Below are positions 44,107 through 53,746 of a stretch of 64,000 bases of DNA, piece after piece. The stretch comes from Brevibacillus laterosporus. Its GTDB lineage: Bacteria > Bacillota > Bacilli > Brevibacillales > Brevibacillaceae. The notes beneath the pieces are model-generated. The model was given only the letters and a program-made list of their open reading frames with translations. It had not been told where the DNA came from and did no database searches. Position numbers and translations under genes: made by a program. The DNA is taken from contig NZ_JAUKFY010000018.1 in assembly GCF_030489605.1 (NCBI RefSeq), positions 1-64,000 on the forward strand, in the 5' to 3' direction. Position 1 is the first letter of the stretch. Every line of letters starts with the position of its first letter.

Positions 44107-44431
44107 AGACTTTTCACATGTTTTCATTCCTATTATGTTTAAGGGCATCATCAAGAACTTGCTTATATAGGAAAGGTGATGTCGGTTGAGCGCTTTTCAG
44201 ATAATGATCTCGTTACATATCTGAGCAGAGCATGCATCTAATCTGGAACAAACATAATTTTATAGCTTTCAATAAAAAAGGGCCTTGCTCGCTCAGATTG
44301 TTTATTTGAGGAGCTGCCCTTTTTCTAATAGAAAAGATGTAATGATAATAGCTGTGAACTTTTGTACTGTTGCCTCCATTCCTGCGTCAAGCTGAAAGGC
44401 TTCTGCTTTTTACCTATAATCCCTGAACAGA
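44107..44431. other. 325-base intergenic region
   Basis: Contains a 20-codon ORF at 44179-44241 (AAAGGTG ribosome site; MSVERFSDNDLVTYL...) and an imperfect AAAAAAGGGC / GCCCTTTTTC hairpin at 44274-44325 which probably terminates transcripts from the left. Nothing else recognised. Confidence 0.5.
44274..44325 (+). terminator. imperfect terminator
   Basis: AAAGGGC / GCCCTTT ends with a loosely paired interior, then TTTTCT. Confidence 0.5.
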
Positions 44432-45619
44432 CTATTCACTCTGATTATTCATGGTGTTTGCCCGTTCCTCTGAAGCTGTAATGGTGCCATCCTCTGTAAT
44501 GGTAACACCTGAAGAAATTGACTCGATTCGCTTAATCAATTGACGGGAATTTTCTTCATTCATCGGAACAGCCTGACCAAGCTCGGCATGGTATGGGATC
44601 ATTTTCAACTCCTTAACGCCCTCCTTCGTCAGGGTAGCTTGTAGTACCATGGTTTCCCAGGTTTTCGGCTGTGTGGCGCGGGTAAAGATGAAATTTCCCA
44701 TACTGTATGCAATCCATTTTCCATCAAGCTGCTCAAAGCCTTGCAGAACATGAGGATGACCACCGACAATAAGATCGGCCCCTGCTCTCACAAGAGCTTT
44801 GGCCAATTCTTTTTGGTGCTCTACAGGAAAATCTACCTTTTCCTTTCCCCAATGAGCGATGACAATGACTAGATCAGCTTCCTTTTTGGCAGCTTGTACG
44901 GCTTCCGCTGCCCGTTTTGGATCATACATTACCGCTAGGCCTGTCTTATTTTTGCCAGCGTACCAACTAATTTCAGGAACGACGCGACTAAAGCCGAAGA
45001 ATGCCATTTTAATCCCATTACGTTCTACAAAAACAGGGGAATAGGCACGATCGGCATTAACCCCAGCTCCTACATACGCGATTTTTTCCTTGTCCAGCGT
45101 GTACATCGTATCTAATAATCCGTTTTCTCCTTGATCCATCGAGTGATTGTTGGCTAGATTCACGAGATCAATCCCTGATTTCTTCATAGCCGTGACTGCC
45201 TCAGGCGATGATTTATAGACAAATTGCTTGTTTGCGGCCGGAGATCCTTTTTCGGTGATAGGAGTCTCTAAGTTGCCGATGGTGTAATCGTCGGCTAGGA
45301 ATATGTCTTTTACATGCCTAAAGGCATAATCATATCCTTTATCCTTTAATAAAGTCTCCACATGTCCAGACATCATGATATCACCTGCAAAGGTAAGACG
45401 AACATTGTCAGGTGTAGGTTTAGTTAAGTCCGTAGATGCGCCGTATTGAGAGGAGAAGAAGTTGTCAATTTTTTCGGGAAGATAGATACAAGCGACGATA
45501 AGCAGGCCGACTGTTAACAGAACAGTGTTTGCCAAGATAAGCAGGCGGAGCCGCTTACGCTGTTCCTGCTTCTTTTTGTTACGTCTGATTTGAAGACGAC
45601 TCGGTTTTTGTTGAACCAT
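44432..45619 (-). CDS. CapA/PgsA-type metallophosphatase-like protein
   Basis: A 395-residue membrane-anchored protein: basic N-terminus (RRNKKKQEQRKRL), one transmembrane helix (LLILANTVLLTVGLLIVACIYL), then an outside PGA_cap phosphoesterase domain with FAGDIMMSG, GNLETPIT, LANNHSMDQG, AHWGKE and GGHPHVLQG. Such proteins accompany poly-gamma-glutamate synthesis, but no capB/capC (pgsBC) genes are here, so another cell-envelope role is likely. GAGGTG ribosome site. Confidence 0.87.
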   Translation of the reverse strand: MVQQKPSRLQIRRNKKKQEQRKRLRLLILANTVLLTVGLLIVACIYLPEKIDNFFSSQYGASTDLTKPTPDNVRLTFAGDIMMSGHVETLLKDKGYDYAFRHVKDIFLADDYTIGNLETPITEKGSPAANKQFVYKSSPEAVTAMKKSGIDLVNLANNHSMDQGENGLLDTMYTLDKEKIAYVGAGVNADRAYSPVFVERNGIKMAFFGFSRVVPEISWYAGKNKTGLAVMYDPKRAAEAVQAAKKEADLVIVIAHWGKEKVDFPVEHQKELAKALVRAGADLIVGGHPHVLQGFEQLDGKWIAYSMGNFIFTRATQPKTWETMVLQATLTKEGVKELKMIPYHAELGQAVPMNEENSRQLIKRIESISSGVTITEDGTITASEERANTMNNQSE

Positions 45620-45782
45620 TATTCACCTCAAAAACTAGATTTATCAATTTATAAGACGATGCACCTAAGAAAAAGTGACAAATTTAGGATGGAGAATAGA
45701 TTTGGGGCACTAAAACCTTATTCTAAGAAAATATTTATCCTGAAAGGTTACAAATATCTTACAAAATCCTTATCTGAACATG

Positions 45783-45808
45783 AAAAAAGAGGCTTATCGG
45801 TAGCCTCT
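45783..45808 (-). terminator. terminator of the DUF3817 gene
   Basis: AGAGGCT / AGCCTCT stem; on the minus strand TTTTTT follows. Confidence 0.8.
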
Positions 45809-45852
45809 TCTCAAGCATGCTAAATCATGCATTCTTACTAGTATTTTTTTAG

Positions 45853-46143
45853 CTAGGCATCCTTTTTTAATCTGGCATCTAAAACAAAGGTTCCAAATGG
45901 GATAACGGATGCTAGCACAGCACCAATCACACGGATGAATGACCATCTTAACGCAAAAGCAGCATGAGCGATAACGAATAGATAGAGAACAAACAGAACA
46001 CCATGCAAGGGCCCGATCACTTGTACACCAATTGGCAGATCAGCATAATACTTTAGCGGCATCGCGATAAACAGCAGGATTAAGAAGGAAAGCCCTTCTA
46101 AAAAGCCAACCACACGAACACGTCCCAAAACGGTTTTTAGCAT
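45853..46143 (-). CDS. DUF3817 integral membrane protein
   Basis: A 96-residue protein with three hydrophobic spans (VGFLEGLSFLILLFIAMPL, VQVIGPLHGVLFVLYLFVIAHA and VIGAVLASVIPFGTFV), fitting DUF3817 including GPLHGVLF and the PFGTFVLDARL end. Family function unknown. Follows the MFS gene by 78 bases on the same strand. Confidence 0.82.
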   Translation of the reverse strand: MLKTVLGRVRVVGFLEGLSFLILLFIAMPLKYYADLPIGVQVIGPLHGVLFVLYLFVIAHAAFALRWSFIRVIGAVLASVIPFGTFVLDARLKKDA

Positions 46144-46221
46144 AGATGGATTCGACCCTCTCTTTCATAAATATAAGAAAATAGCTATGACTTACGATAA
46201 TTAACACTATTTTATTACAGT

Positions 46222-47556
46222 TTACTTTCGAAATTCCACGTCTAGTTCGGTCAATTTGTGAAAATTTGGTGATCGGAAAAATAGGATTCCCGATAAGAGC
46301 AACAGGATAAGGCACATGCTAAATAAGGTTTCACCACCAAAGGTCAGCAACACAACTCCGCCTAAGAAAGGACCAAATGTGCGTGAAATATCCCAGTGAA
46401 TGCCGTGCAAGGAGAAGTAACGGCCGCGTTCCTCTGGAGGAGCAATATCTGAAATGTACGTATGCAAGCGTGTTAATCCGATGGTTTCTCCCACGGTCCA
46501 AGATAATTGAACGAGGATGAGGACGAGCATGCTTTTAGAAAATCCATAGGCGGCAGCGGTTACCATAAAGCATGAGCAGGATAACAGCATCACACGCTGA
46601 AAGGATAATCGTTCTGTTAGCTTGACTAACGGGAGCTGTAATATCACAGCTAAAATGGCTTTAATGGTTGAGAGAGTTGCAATAATAGATACGTAGTTAA
46701 CAAAGCTTTCTTGCAAATAGATACGGAAGCTAGTCTCCGTTTGAGCATAGAAAAAACTGATTGGTAGAGTGTAGATCATCAGCATGAGTACATGTTTGTA
46801 TCTCGTGACCAGGGCAGTCATTCGATGGAATGACAAGTAGAGATGCTTACCCGTTCCTGCAAGAGCATGGCTTACTTCAATTTGCTTGGACGATGTGATT
46901 TCTTTTTTCGCTGTTTCCGATGCTTCTACCTGATCAGACGAGGAAGAGAGAGCAGGAGCTGAGACAGGAGCTGTTTCGGGTAATTTCCGCCAGCATACAA
47001 GCATGTAAAGAAATATGGATAAAGCTTCTATACCAAATAGCCAAGTAGGATCGTACTGGTATAGCAGCATTCCCCCAACAGGACCTAATGCAAGACCAGT
47101 ATAGCTAATGGTATTTAGTAACCCGAACACCTCCACGCGTTGACTCTCTGCTGTTACATCAGCAATTTGGGCACGTTGGGCAGGAACAAACAATGATTGT
47201 CCTGCTCCATGCAGCATGTACAGAAGGGAAAAGCTAAGTATCGAGTCAGCCAACATAAAACCTGCCATTGCTAGACTTTGCATGGTCAGGGCAAGTAACA
47301 TCACGGGTTTACGGCCTAATCGATCGGTAATGCCGCCTCCGAGCAGTGTAACAACAATGTCGGTTAACGGCTGTAATCCGACAATAAGCATAGGTACTAG
47401 CACAGCACCATTTAATTTATCATGCAGGTATAATAAGAAAAATGGGGCAAGCATTGAGCTGGATAGGCTGGTTATGAATGCTCCAAACATTCTGATCCAG
47501 ATGGTGATATGATAGCGATGAGTCCAATTTTTTTTCAATGGATGACGAAATTTCAT
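46222..47556 (-). CDS. MFS efflux transporter
   Basis: A 444-residue major-facilitator protein with about twelve membrane spans. Motif A region GGGITDRLGRKPV lies between spans 2 and 3. A hydrophilic Ser/Glu-rich central loop (about 195-225) divides the halves. Resembles multidrug or sugar efflux types (YttB-like), substrate unknown. ATG at 47556 follows AAAGGGGG. Divergent from an SgrR-like regulator, which is the E. coli sgrR-setA arrangement. Confidence 0.87.
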   Translation of the reverse strand: MKFRHPLKKNWTHRYHITIWIRMFGAFITSLSSSMLAPFFLLYLHDKLNGAVLVPMLIVGLQPLTDIVVTLLGGGITDRLGRKPVMLLALTMQSLAMAGFMLADSILSFSLLYMLHGAGQSLFVPAQRAQIADVTAESQRVEVFGLLNTISYTGLALGPVGGMLLYQYDPTWLFGIEALSIFLYMLVCWRKLPETAPVSAPALSSSSDQVEASETAKKEITSSKQIEVSHALAGTGKHLYLSFHRMTALVTRYKHVLMLMIYTLPISFFYAQTETSFRIYLQESFVNYVSIIATLSTIKAILAVILQLPLVKLTERLSFQRVMLLSCSCFMVTAAAYGFSKSMLVLILVQLSWTVGETIGLTRLHTYISDIAPPEERGRYFSLHGIHWDISRTFGPFLGGVVLLTFGGETLFSMCLILLLLSGILFFRSPNFHKLTELDVEFRK

Positions 47557-47740
47557 AACTTGATCCCCCTTTGTTTTGCTGATTGTATGGCATCGGGGAG
47601 ACAAGAAAAAGAGAAGAAGAGAAAGCTCTACTTTTTCCTCTTTTAGTAAGGGGGAGACCCCGAACCATTTATATCAGGAGTCAATGGATGAGAAATAGAG
47701 GTTGTAGTGGTAGTTGAACAAGGGAAAAGGAAGAGTCGGG

Positions 47741-49585
47741 ATGTATATCATAGATGATTTTATTCGATTTCGAACGGAATTGATTCATATTCCATTAAAA
47801 GAGCCTATTTCGATTTCTCTTGAGCAAATTTCTACTCTGTTGTGCTGCACTACCCGGAATAGTAGGTTTATTTTGCAAAAATGGATTGCTCTTCAATGGA
47901 TTGTATGGATACCTGGCAGAGGAAGGGGAAATCGTTCACAGCTTTCCTTTCTAGTTGAGCCAGATGAAATAGTAGTCAGCAATGCGCAACAGATGATTTA
48001 TTCAGGACAGGTAGCAGAGGCACTGACCCTTATGCAAAAATATACGGTTACTCTGCCAAGAGCTAATGAGCGGTTCCAGCGATGGTTTCGAGGACAATTT
48101 GGATTACAATGGGAACGGGAGCAGGGCAAAAGGATCGAGACACTGCGTCTTCCTCTAGGTGAACCATTAGCTGTAGTTGACCCTATCCATGCTTATTTAC
48201 GCTCCGAGTGCCATATCAGTCAGCATATTTGTGAGACGTTGCTTCGCTATAATAAGACATCTGGAAGAATGGAATCCCACTTGGCCTACCATATCGAAAA
48301 GAATGACTCTGGGGATTGCTGGACGATTTTTTTGCGCAAAGGAATCTTATTTCACCACGGGCGGGAAATGCTAGCAAGCGATGTCATTTATAGCTTTCAT
48401 CGCTTAGCAAGAGAGAATTCTCCTTATCAATGGCTTACGCGAGAAATAAGTGAGATGATCGAGCGTGACGATCGAGTGATTGAAATAAGGCTTACAGGGC
48501 CCCATCATTTGTTTGATCGTTATCTAGGAAATGAGCATCTTGCCATTGTTCCTAGGGATTATGTAGAGCAGGTAGGTGCCGATTTTGTTAGGATGCCGGT
48601 AGGAACGGGGCCGTATAAACTTATTCGCAACGATGATGGTCTGGTCATACTTGAAGCCTTTGAAAGTTACTTCGGTTTTAGACCCCATCTGGATCGTGTG
48701 CAATTTATTGCGATGCAAAACAAGACTGATGAAAAAGAAAAGACAACAGCGTATGGCATGTGGTATGAAATGGATGAAGTAGATGATGCAGAGCAAACAG
48801 GAGAGGGGTACAGCGGAAAGTGGCAAAGGGTAACGAGCAATGATTGGTGTGTTCAGTATCTAAGCTGCAATCAACGAAAAACAGGACCGATCGAGAATCT
48901 TTCCTTTCGTCGAGCGTTGCAACTGATTTTATCCCCCAAACAGATGCTGCACGAACTGGGAGGGGCACGCCATGAAATAGCTGCCTGCCTTGCCTCTTGG
49001 AAACGAGATAGTTTTCCGGGGAAAGAGAGCCAACAAGAATCCAAGCTATGTCTTTTTGAGCATGTGCGTTTGTTACTACAACAAAGCAATTATCAAGGAG
49101 AATCCCTGCGTTTACATACTTTTACCGATCGAGATCATGTGGAAGATTGCGAATGGATTAAACAGCAGTGTGCGATGTATGGCATAAGCATTGAAGTTCA
49201 TTATTATGCGGTAAGTGAGTTATTGCGGCCCACCGCTATTGAGCAGGCCGATTTGATTCATGATAGCGCTACAGTGGGCGATGATACCGAGCTGTCTATA
49301 TTAGAAGTTTTTTTATCACATAATAGTTTTATTTATTCTCATATTAAGGATGAGGATCGGCAAAGCATTGACAGGGCGATTACTCACCTGCAAAGCCTTC
49401 AATCAGGGGTAGATCGACAGAATGCGATTACCGAAATAGAGCAAATGCTACAGCAGCAGATCGCTTATCTGCCCCTTTACCGCAATCGGATAGGGTTAAT
49501 GGTTGACCCGCGTCTGCACGGAATCAGAATAAATCGTCAGGGACATGTGGATTATCGGACATTGTGGTACAAGCATAGGAGTTAA
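47741..49585 (+). CDS. SgrR-type transcriptional regulator with solute-binding domain
   Basis: A 614-residue protein. Residues 1-110 are the SgrR N-terminal winged helix-turn-helix (ISLEQISTLLCCTTRNSRFILQKW). Residues 150-600 form an SBP_bac_5-type oligopeptide/sugar-binding domain (YNKTSGRMESHLAYHIEKND, VIYSFHRLAREN, GTGPYKL). It has no signal peptide, as expected for a cytoplasmic sensor that binds a small ligand. Divergent from the MFS exporter it probably controls. ATG behind GGAAGAG. Its 3' end overlaps the next minus-strand gene by four bases. Confidence 0.87.
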   Translation: MYIIDDFIRFRTELIHIPLKEPISISLEQISTLLCCTTRNSRFILQKWIALQWIVWIPGRGRGNRSQLSFLVEPDEIVVSNAQQMIYSGQVAEALTLMQKYTVTLPRANERFQRWFRGQFGLQWEREQGKRIETLRLPLGEPLAVVDPIHAYLRSECHISQHICETLLRYNKTSGRMESHLAYHIEKNDSGDCWTIFLRKGILFHHGREMLASDVIYSFHRLARENSPYQWLTREISEMIERDDRVIEIRLTGPHHLFDRYLGNEHLAIVPRDYVEQVGADFVRMPVGTGPYKLIRNDDGLVILEAFESYFGFRPHLDRVQFIAMQNKTDEKEKTTAYGMWYEMDEVDDAEQTGEGYSGKWQRVTSNDWCVQYLSCNQRKTGPIENLSFRRALQLILSPKQMLHELGGARHEIAACLASWKRDSFPGKESQQESKLCLFEHVRLLLQQSNYQGESLRLHTFTDRDHVEDCEWIKQQCAMYGISIEVHYYAVSELLRPTAIEQADLIHDSATVGDDTELSILEVFLSHNSFIYSHIKDEDRQSIDRAITHLQSLQSGVDRQNAITEIEQMLQQQIAYLPLYRNRIGLMVDPRLHGIRINRQGHVDYRTLWYKHRS

Positions 49586-49929
49586 GAGAATAGGTGATAC
49601 AGAAAAGGAATGAAAAGTGCCAGCATAATACCAACTGCTGTGACAACTAGGAAGCCTAGCGCAATATATAATATTTTTTCTACCACCCAAGGCAGTCCAG
49701 AGTTTTGGCAACCTCTTTTCTGTCGGAAAAATGTCATGAGAACGACAGCGCTGGTAAAAATAATGGTATATCTCAACACACGAAGGATGTATTCCATCCA
49801 AGTCAGATCTTGAGTTGTCATCCGACCAGAATATAGCGGGATTTCGCGCTTTTCTGGCACAAAGAGAATCATGATAGCTAAACCAACAAGAAAGCCGTAT
49901 TTTGCACTTTTGATTAATTTATCTTCCAT
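49582..49929 (-). CDS. uncharacterised three-span membrane protein
   Basis: A 115-residue protein with hydrophobic segments at about 9-24, 53-70 and 84-112. RQKRGCQNSGLPWVVEK separates the last two. No family recognised. AGGAGGTTCCCTC precedes the ATG at 49929. The gene is convergent with the SgrR-like gene and divergent from coaA. Confidence 0.7.
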   Translation of the reverse strand: MEDKLIKSAKYGFLVGLAIMILFVPEKREIPLYSGRMTTQDLTWMEYILRVLRYTIIFTSAVVLMTFFRQKRGCQNSGLPWVVEKILYIALGFLVVTAVGIMLALFIPFLYHLFS

Positions 49930-50108
49930 GAGGGAACCTCCTAGTCTCATTGCTTTTATGAATATTTTAACAGTTTTTTCCTTGGGGTTGATAGGAAAAT
50001 GCGAAAAAGATCGTTTTTTGTAGAATTCGAAGTGGAAGCATGGAGGCTAGGAAGGTATTATGGAGTGGACATTGTTTTTGAGGCAGTGCCTGAGAAGGAG
50101 GACTTACC

Positions 50109-51068
50109 GTGGCGAATTATGCCGACAGACGAATTTATTCCCCTTATATGATTTTTTCAAGGGAAGAGTGGAGGGGCTTGCGAAATGAAACGCCCTTATC
50201 CATCTGTGAAGAGGATTTAGCTGATCTAGAAGGGCTTAATGAGAAACTATCACTAGAGGAAATCAGTGAAATCTATCTGCCTCTCTCCAGGCTGTTAAAT
50301 TTATACGTAGCAGCATCACAAGAGTTGTACAAAGCGGCTGATACTTTTCTGGGGAATCGTTCAGAAAAGGTACCGTTTATCATTGGAATTGCTGGCAGTG
50401 TCGCCGTTGGAAAAAGCACGGCAGCACGGGTGTTGTTATCCTTGTTGAAACGCTGGCCTAATCATCCAAAGGTGGAGCTGGTTACTACGGATGGCTTCCT
50501 TTATCCAAATGAGATTCTGGAAGAACGCGGTCTGATGAAACGTAAGGGCTTTCCGGAAAGCTATGATACAACAAGGCTGATCAATTTTTTAGCAGATGTA
50601 AAATCTGGCGTGAAAGAAGTGAGTTGTCCACTTTACTCCCACTTGACCTACAATATTTTGCATGATCAGGAGCAAATCGTTTCGCAGCCCGATATCTTGA
50701 TTGTGGAAGGATTAAATGTCTTGCAGGTAGGACGTATTATGGATAATGAAAGTATGCCTCAGGTGTTTGTCTCTGATTTCTTTGACTTCTCCATCTATGT
50801 GGATGCTGATGAAAAAGACATACGCGAGTGGTACTTGAATCGCTTTTTATTGCTAAGACAGACGGCCTTTCAGAAGCCGGCTTCTTATTTCCATCGATAT
50901 GCGCAGTTATCGGATGAAGAGGCCCTGGATGTAGCAAATAACATCTGGCGGGAAATCAATGCAGTTAATTTACATAAAAACATTTTACCTACTCGTTATC
51001 GCGCTGATTTGATTTTGACGAAGGGAAAACAACATGCCATTAAACAGGTGATGCTGCGAAAGCTGTGA
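50109..51068 (+). CDS. coaA: pantothenate kinase CoaA (type I)
   Basis: A 319-residue P-loop kinase phosphorylating pantothenate, the first step to CoA. Walker [27 protein letters not shown] and [21 protein letters not shown] and [10 protein letters not shown] are the family's landmarks. GTG start behind AAGGAGG. Full length. No other coenzyme A genes nearby. Confidence 0.95.
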   Translation: MANYADRRIYSPYMIFSREEWRGLRNETPLSICEEDLADLEGLNEKLSLEEISEIYLPLSRLLNLYVAASQELYKAADTFLGNRSEKVPFIIGIAGSVAVGKSTAARVLLSLLKRWPNHPKVELVTTDGFLYPNEILEERGLMKRKGFPESYDTTRLINFLADVKSGVKEVSCPLYSHLTYNILHDQEQIVSQPDILIVEGLNVLQVGRIMDNESMPQVFVSDFFDFSIYVDADEKDIREWYLNRFLLLRQTAFQKPASYFHRYAQLSDEEALDVANNIWREINAVNLHKNILPTRYRADLILTKGKQHAIKQVMLRKL

Positions 51069-51252
51069 GCTGACGCAGGTTTTGTCACAGAATATACAAC
51101 TGTACGACAAGGCCTTACTAATCATTGTCTTTTCCAAAAGTTATCAGTAAGATAAAAGAGGGACAGGTCTCTTACAAGAAACAGGGACTTTTTGTGTATG
51201 TACATAGGCGGAGCAAAGGCTCACGCTAAACCATAAGAAGGAGTTGTGTCAC

Positions 51253-52005
51253 ATGTCAGCCAATGAAGCATTGCTCACGTTGGAAGGATGGTTTACCTAT
51301 CATGACTTCCGTAAGATTAACTGGGAAAAATGGAAAAAAGCATCTAGCGAAGAACGCCTAGCGGCTCTTGACGAACTAACTTCCCTCATGCGTGTATGGA
51401 ATGATGCAGAATCCGAGACTGGTGGTAGCACGGCTGTGTATTCTGTACTTGGGCATAAAGCTGATCTATGCTTTATCTTCTTGCGCCCTACAATGGGTGA
51501 ACTTGATGAATTAAAAACAGCGATCAATAAAACTCGCTTTGCAGATTATACAGAGACGGATTACTCTTACATTTCCGTGGTAGAGTTAAGCAACTATGTA
51601 AACAATCCTGGCCAAGACCCGAAAGCGAATCCGCATGTACGCGAGCGTTTGTATCCAATTCTGCCAAAATGGGATCACTTCTGCTTCTATCCGATGAACA
51701 AAAAACGTGGAGAAAAAGACAATTGGTATTCCATGACAATGGACGAGCGCCGTGAATTGATGCAGACTCACGGTTTGACCGGCCGTAAATATGCTGGTAA
51801 GATCAAGCAAATCATTGGCGGTTCTGTGGGCTATGACGATTGGGAATGGGGCGTTACCTTATTTGCTCATGACCCAATTGAATTGAAACACATTGTATAT
51901 GAAATGAGATTCGATGAAGTAAGTGCTCGTTATGGCGAGTTCGGGAACTTCTTGGTCGGTAACTATGTAAATGAAGAAGCTCTACGAAAAATGTTTGCGC
52001 TTTAA
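51253..52005 (+). CDS. hemQ: coproheme decarboxylase HemQ
   Basis: A 250-residue chlorite-dismutase-like enzyme that converts coproheme to heme b in the coproporphyrin pathway used by Gram-positives. Blocks: LEGWFTYHDFRKINWEKW, HKADLCFIFLRPTMGEL, YPMNKKRGEKDNWY, GLTGRKYAGKIKQIIGGSVGYDDWEWGVTLF and EVSARYGEFGNFLVGN. ATG at 51253 follows AAGGAG; a GTG three codons earlier overlaps it too closely. Followed by its own terminator. Confidence 0.94.
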   Translation: MSANEALLTLEGWFTYHDFRKINWEKWKKASSEERLAALDELTSLMRVWNDAESETGGSTAVYSVLGHKADLCFIFLRPTMGELDELKTAINKTRFADYTETDYSYISVVELSNYVNNPGQDPKANPHVRERLYPILPKWDHFCFYPMNKKRGEKDNWYSMTMDERRELMQTHGLTGRKYAGKIKQIIGGSVGYDDWEWGVTLFAHDPIELKHIVYEMRFDEVSARYGEFGNFLVGNYVNEEALRKMFAL

Positions 52006-52024
52006 ATGAATGTTACTTTCAAAG

Positions 52025-52055
52025 AAACCGGTGAGCAAAGGCTTATCGGTTTTTT
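52025..52055 (+). terminator. terminator of hemQ
   Basis: AAACCG / CGGTTTTTT hairpin beginning 20 bases after the stop. Confidence 0.7.
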
Positions 52056-52189
52056 GCCTTTTTACCTTTTTGTACAATTTCAGGTGGTCAGACCTGTTGG
52101 AATGGGGCAAACTGGTATATGATAGATACGTAAGTGAACTGACAATCAATACGGCTCTAGCTAGAGCGATCATAGGCGGGGGACTAACC

Positions 52190-53617
52190 ATGAGTATCAG
52201 TCAAGAAACACGTCAGGAAAAAGATTTTCTTGGAACAAAAGAGGTACCATTGCATGCTTATTATGGCATTCAAACGTTACGTGCTGTAGAGAATTTTCCG
52301 ATCACAGGCTATCGTATTGATGGGGAGCTGATTAAAGCACTCGGCTATGTAAAAAAAGCCGCGGCTCTAGCCAATATGGAAGTAAAGCAGCTTTCTTCCA
52401 AGTTAGGCGATCCAATCGTACAAGCTTCTCAGGAATTGATTGACGGCAAATGGCATGAGCAATTTATCGTTGATCCCATTCAGGGTGGTGCCGGCACCTC
52501 TATCAATATGAACGCTAACGAAGTAATTGCGAACCGCGCATTGGAAATCATGGGTGCGGTGAAAGGCGATTATTTTACCCTAAGCCCAAATACGCATGTA
52601 AACAAAGCGCAATCTACAAATGATGCGATCCCTACAGCCGTACATATTGCGGTTCTGCGTTTGATTAATCAGCTACTAGGCACTATGGAAGCGTTGCGAG
52701 ATGCATTCATAGACAAGGCAAAGCAATTTGATCATATAATTAAAATGGGGCGCACTCATTTGCAGGATGCTGTTCCAATTCGGATGGGTCAGGAATTCGA
52801 AGCATACAGCAGAGTATTAGATCGAGATATTAAACGAATTGGACAAACTCGTCAGCACCTGTATGAAGTAAACATGGGGGCAACAGCAGTAGGCACAGGT
52901 CTAAATGCCGATCCAATTTATATTGAGCGGGTCGTTAAAATTCTTGCAGAGCTGACCGAATTGCCATTGGTTAGCGCAGAAAATTTAGTCGATGCAACGC
53001 AAAATACTGATGCTTATACAGAGGTATCTGCGGCTCTGAAGGTTTGTATGATCAATATGTCTAAAATCGCTAATGACCTGCGCTTACTGGCTTCCGGTCC
53101 TCGTGCTGGATTAGGTGAGATTAGCCTGCCTGCTCGTCAACCGGGCTCTTCCATCATGCCGGGGAAAGTAAATCCAGTAATGGCAGAGGTAGTGAATCAG
53201 GTAGCATTCCAAGTGATTGGGAATGATCATACGATTTGCTTAGCTTCTGAAGCGGGTCAATTAGAGCTAAACGTGATGGGGCCTGTACTTGTATTTAATC
53301 TGATCCAATCCTTGACCATTATGAATAATGTATTTACCGTATTCCAGAAAAACTGTCTGGAAGGTATTGAAGCAAATATAGAGCGTTGCCGCCAGTACGT
53401 GGAAAATAGCGTGGGCATTATTACCGCACTTAATCCGCATTTAGGTTATGAACCAGCAGCACGTATCGCCAGAGAGGCAACTCTGACTGGCAGATCGGTA
53501 CGTGAGCTGTGCCTAGATTATAATGTATTGACGGAAGAGGAGCTCGACATTATTTTAGACCCGTATGAGATGACACATCCGGGAATAGCCGGGGCATCCC
53601 TTTTAGATCGCGAATAA
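52190..53617 (+). CDS. aspA: aspartate ammonia-lyase AspA
   Basis: A 475-residue enzyme of the aspartase/fumarase superfamily, deaminating aspartate to fumarate. The signature GSSIMPGKVNPVM is intact, with AYYGIQTLRAVENFPITG at the N-terminus (aspartase type) and TNDAIPTA, MGRTHLQDAVP. The ATG at 52190 follows GGGGGACTAACC; longer in-frame versions run into the hemQ terminator and are unlikely. Upstream of the AraC-hut genes: all feed nitrogen or carbon from amino acids. Confidence 0.94.
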   Translation: MSISQETRQEKDFLGTKEVPLHAYYGIQTLRAVENFPITGYRIDGELIKALGYVKKAAALANMEVKQLSSKLGDPIVQASQELIDGKWHEQFIVDPIQGGAGTSINMNANEVIANRALEIMGAVKGDYFTLSPNTHVNKAQSTNDAIPTAVHIAVLRLINQLLGTMEALRDAFIDKAKQFDHIIKMGRTHLQDAVPIRMGQEFEAYSRVLDRDIKRIGQTRQHLYEVNMGATAVGTGLNADPIYIERVVKILAELTELPLVSAENLVDATQNTDAYTEVSAALKVCMINMSKIANDLRLLASGPRAGLGEISLPARQPGSSIMPGKVNPVMAEVVNQVAFQVIGNDHTICLASEAGQLELNVMGPVLVFNLIQSLTIMNNVFTVFQKNCLEGIEANIERCRQYVENSVGIITALNPHLGYEPAARIAREATLTGRSVRELCLDYNVLTEEELDIILDPYEMTHPGIAGASLLDRE

Positions 53618-53653
53618 AGCGATAAAGCAATATAATAAAAGCAACAATGTAAC

Positions 53654-53706
53654 AATGAATGGGCGGTCAATTCCGATTACATACACGGAAAATGATCGTC
53701 TATTTT
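53654..53706 (+). terminator. possible terminator of aspA
   Basis: ATTCCG / CGGAAAAT stem with flanking imperfect GGCGGTCA / TGATCGTC pairing, then TATTTTTG. Only moderately convincing. Confidence 0.45.
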
Positions 53707-53746
53707 TGTACAGGCGTGAGAATAAAAGGACAAGGAGCGAGGCCAG

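Noticed and set aside
44432-45619. Poly-gamma-glutamate capsule locus
   Set aside because: Only a CapA-like protein is present; capB and capC are not nearby.
45590-45823. 77-codon plus-strand frame in the capA-DUF3817 gap
   Set aside because: No ribosome site, covers a terminator on the other strand and overlaps the capA start.
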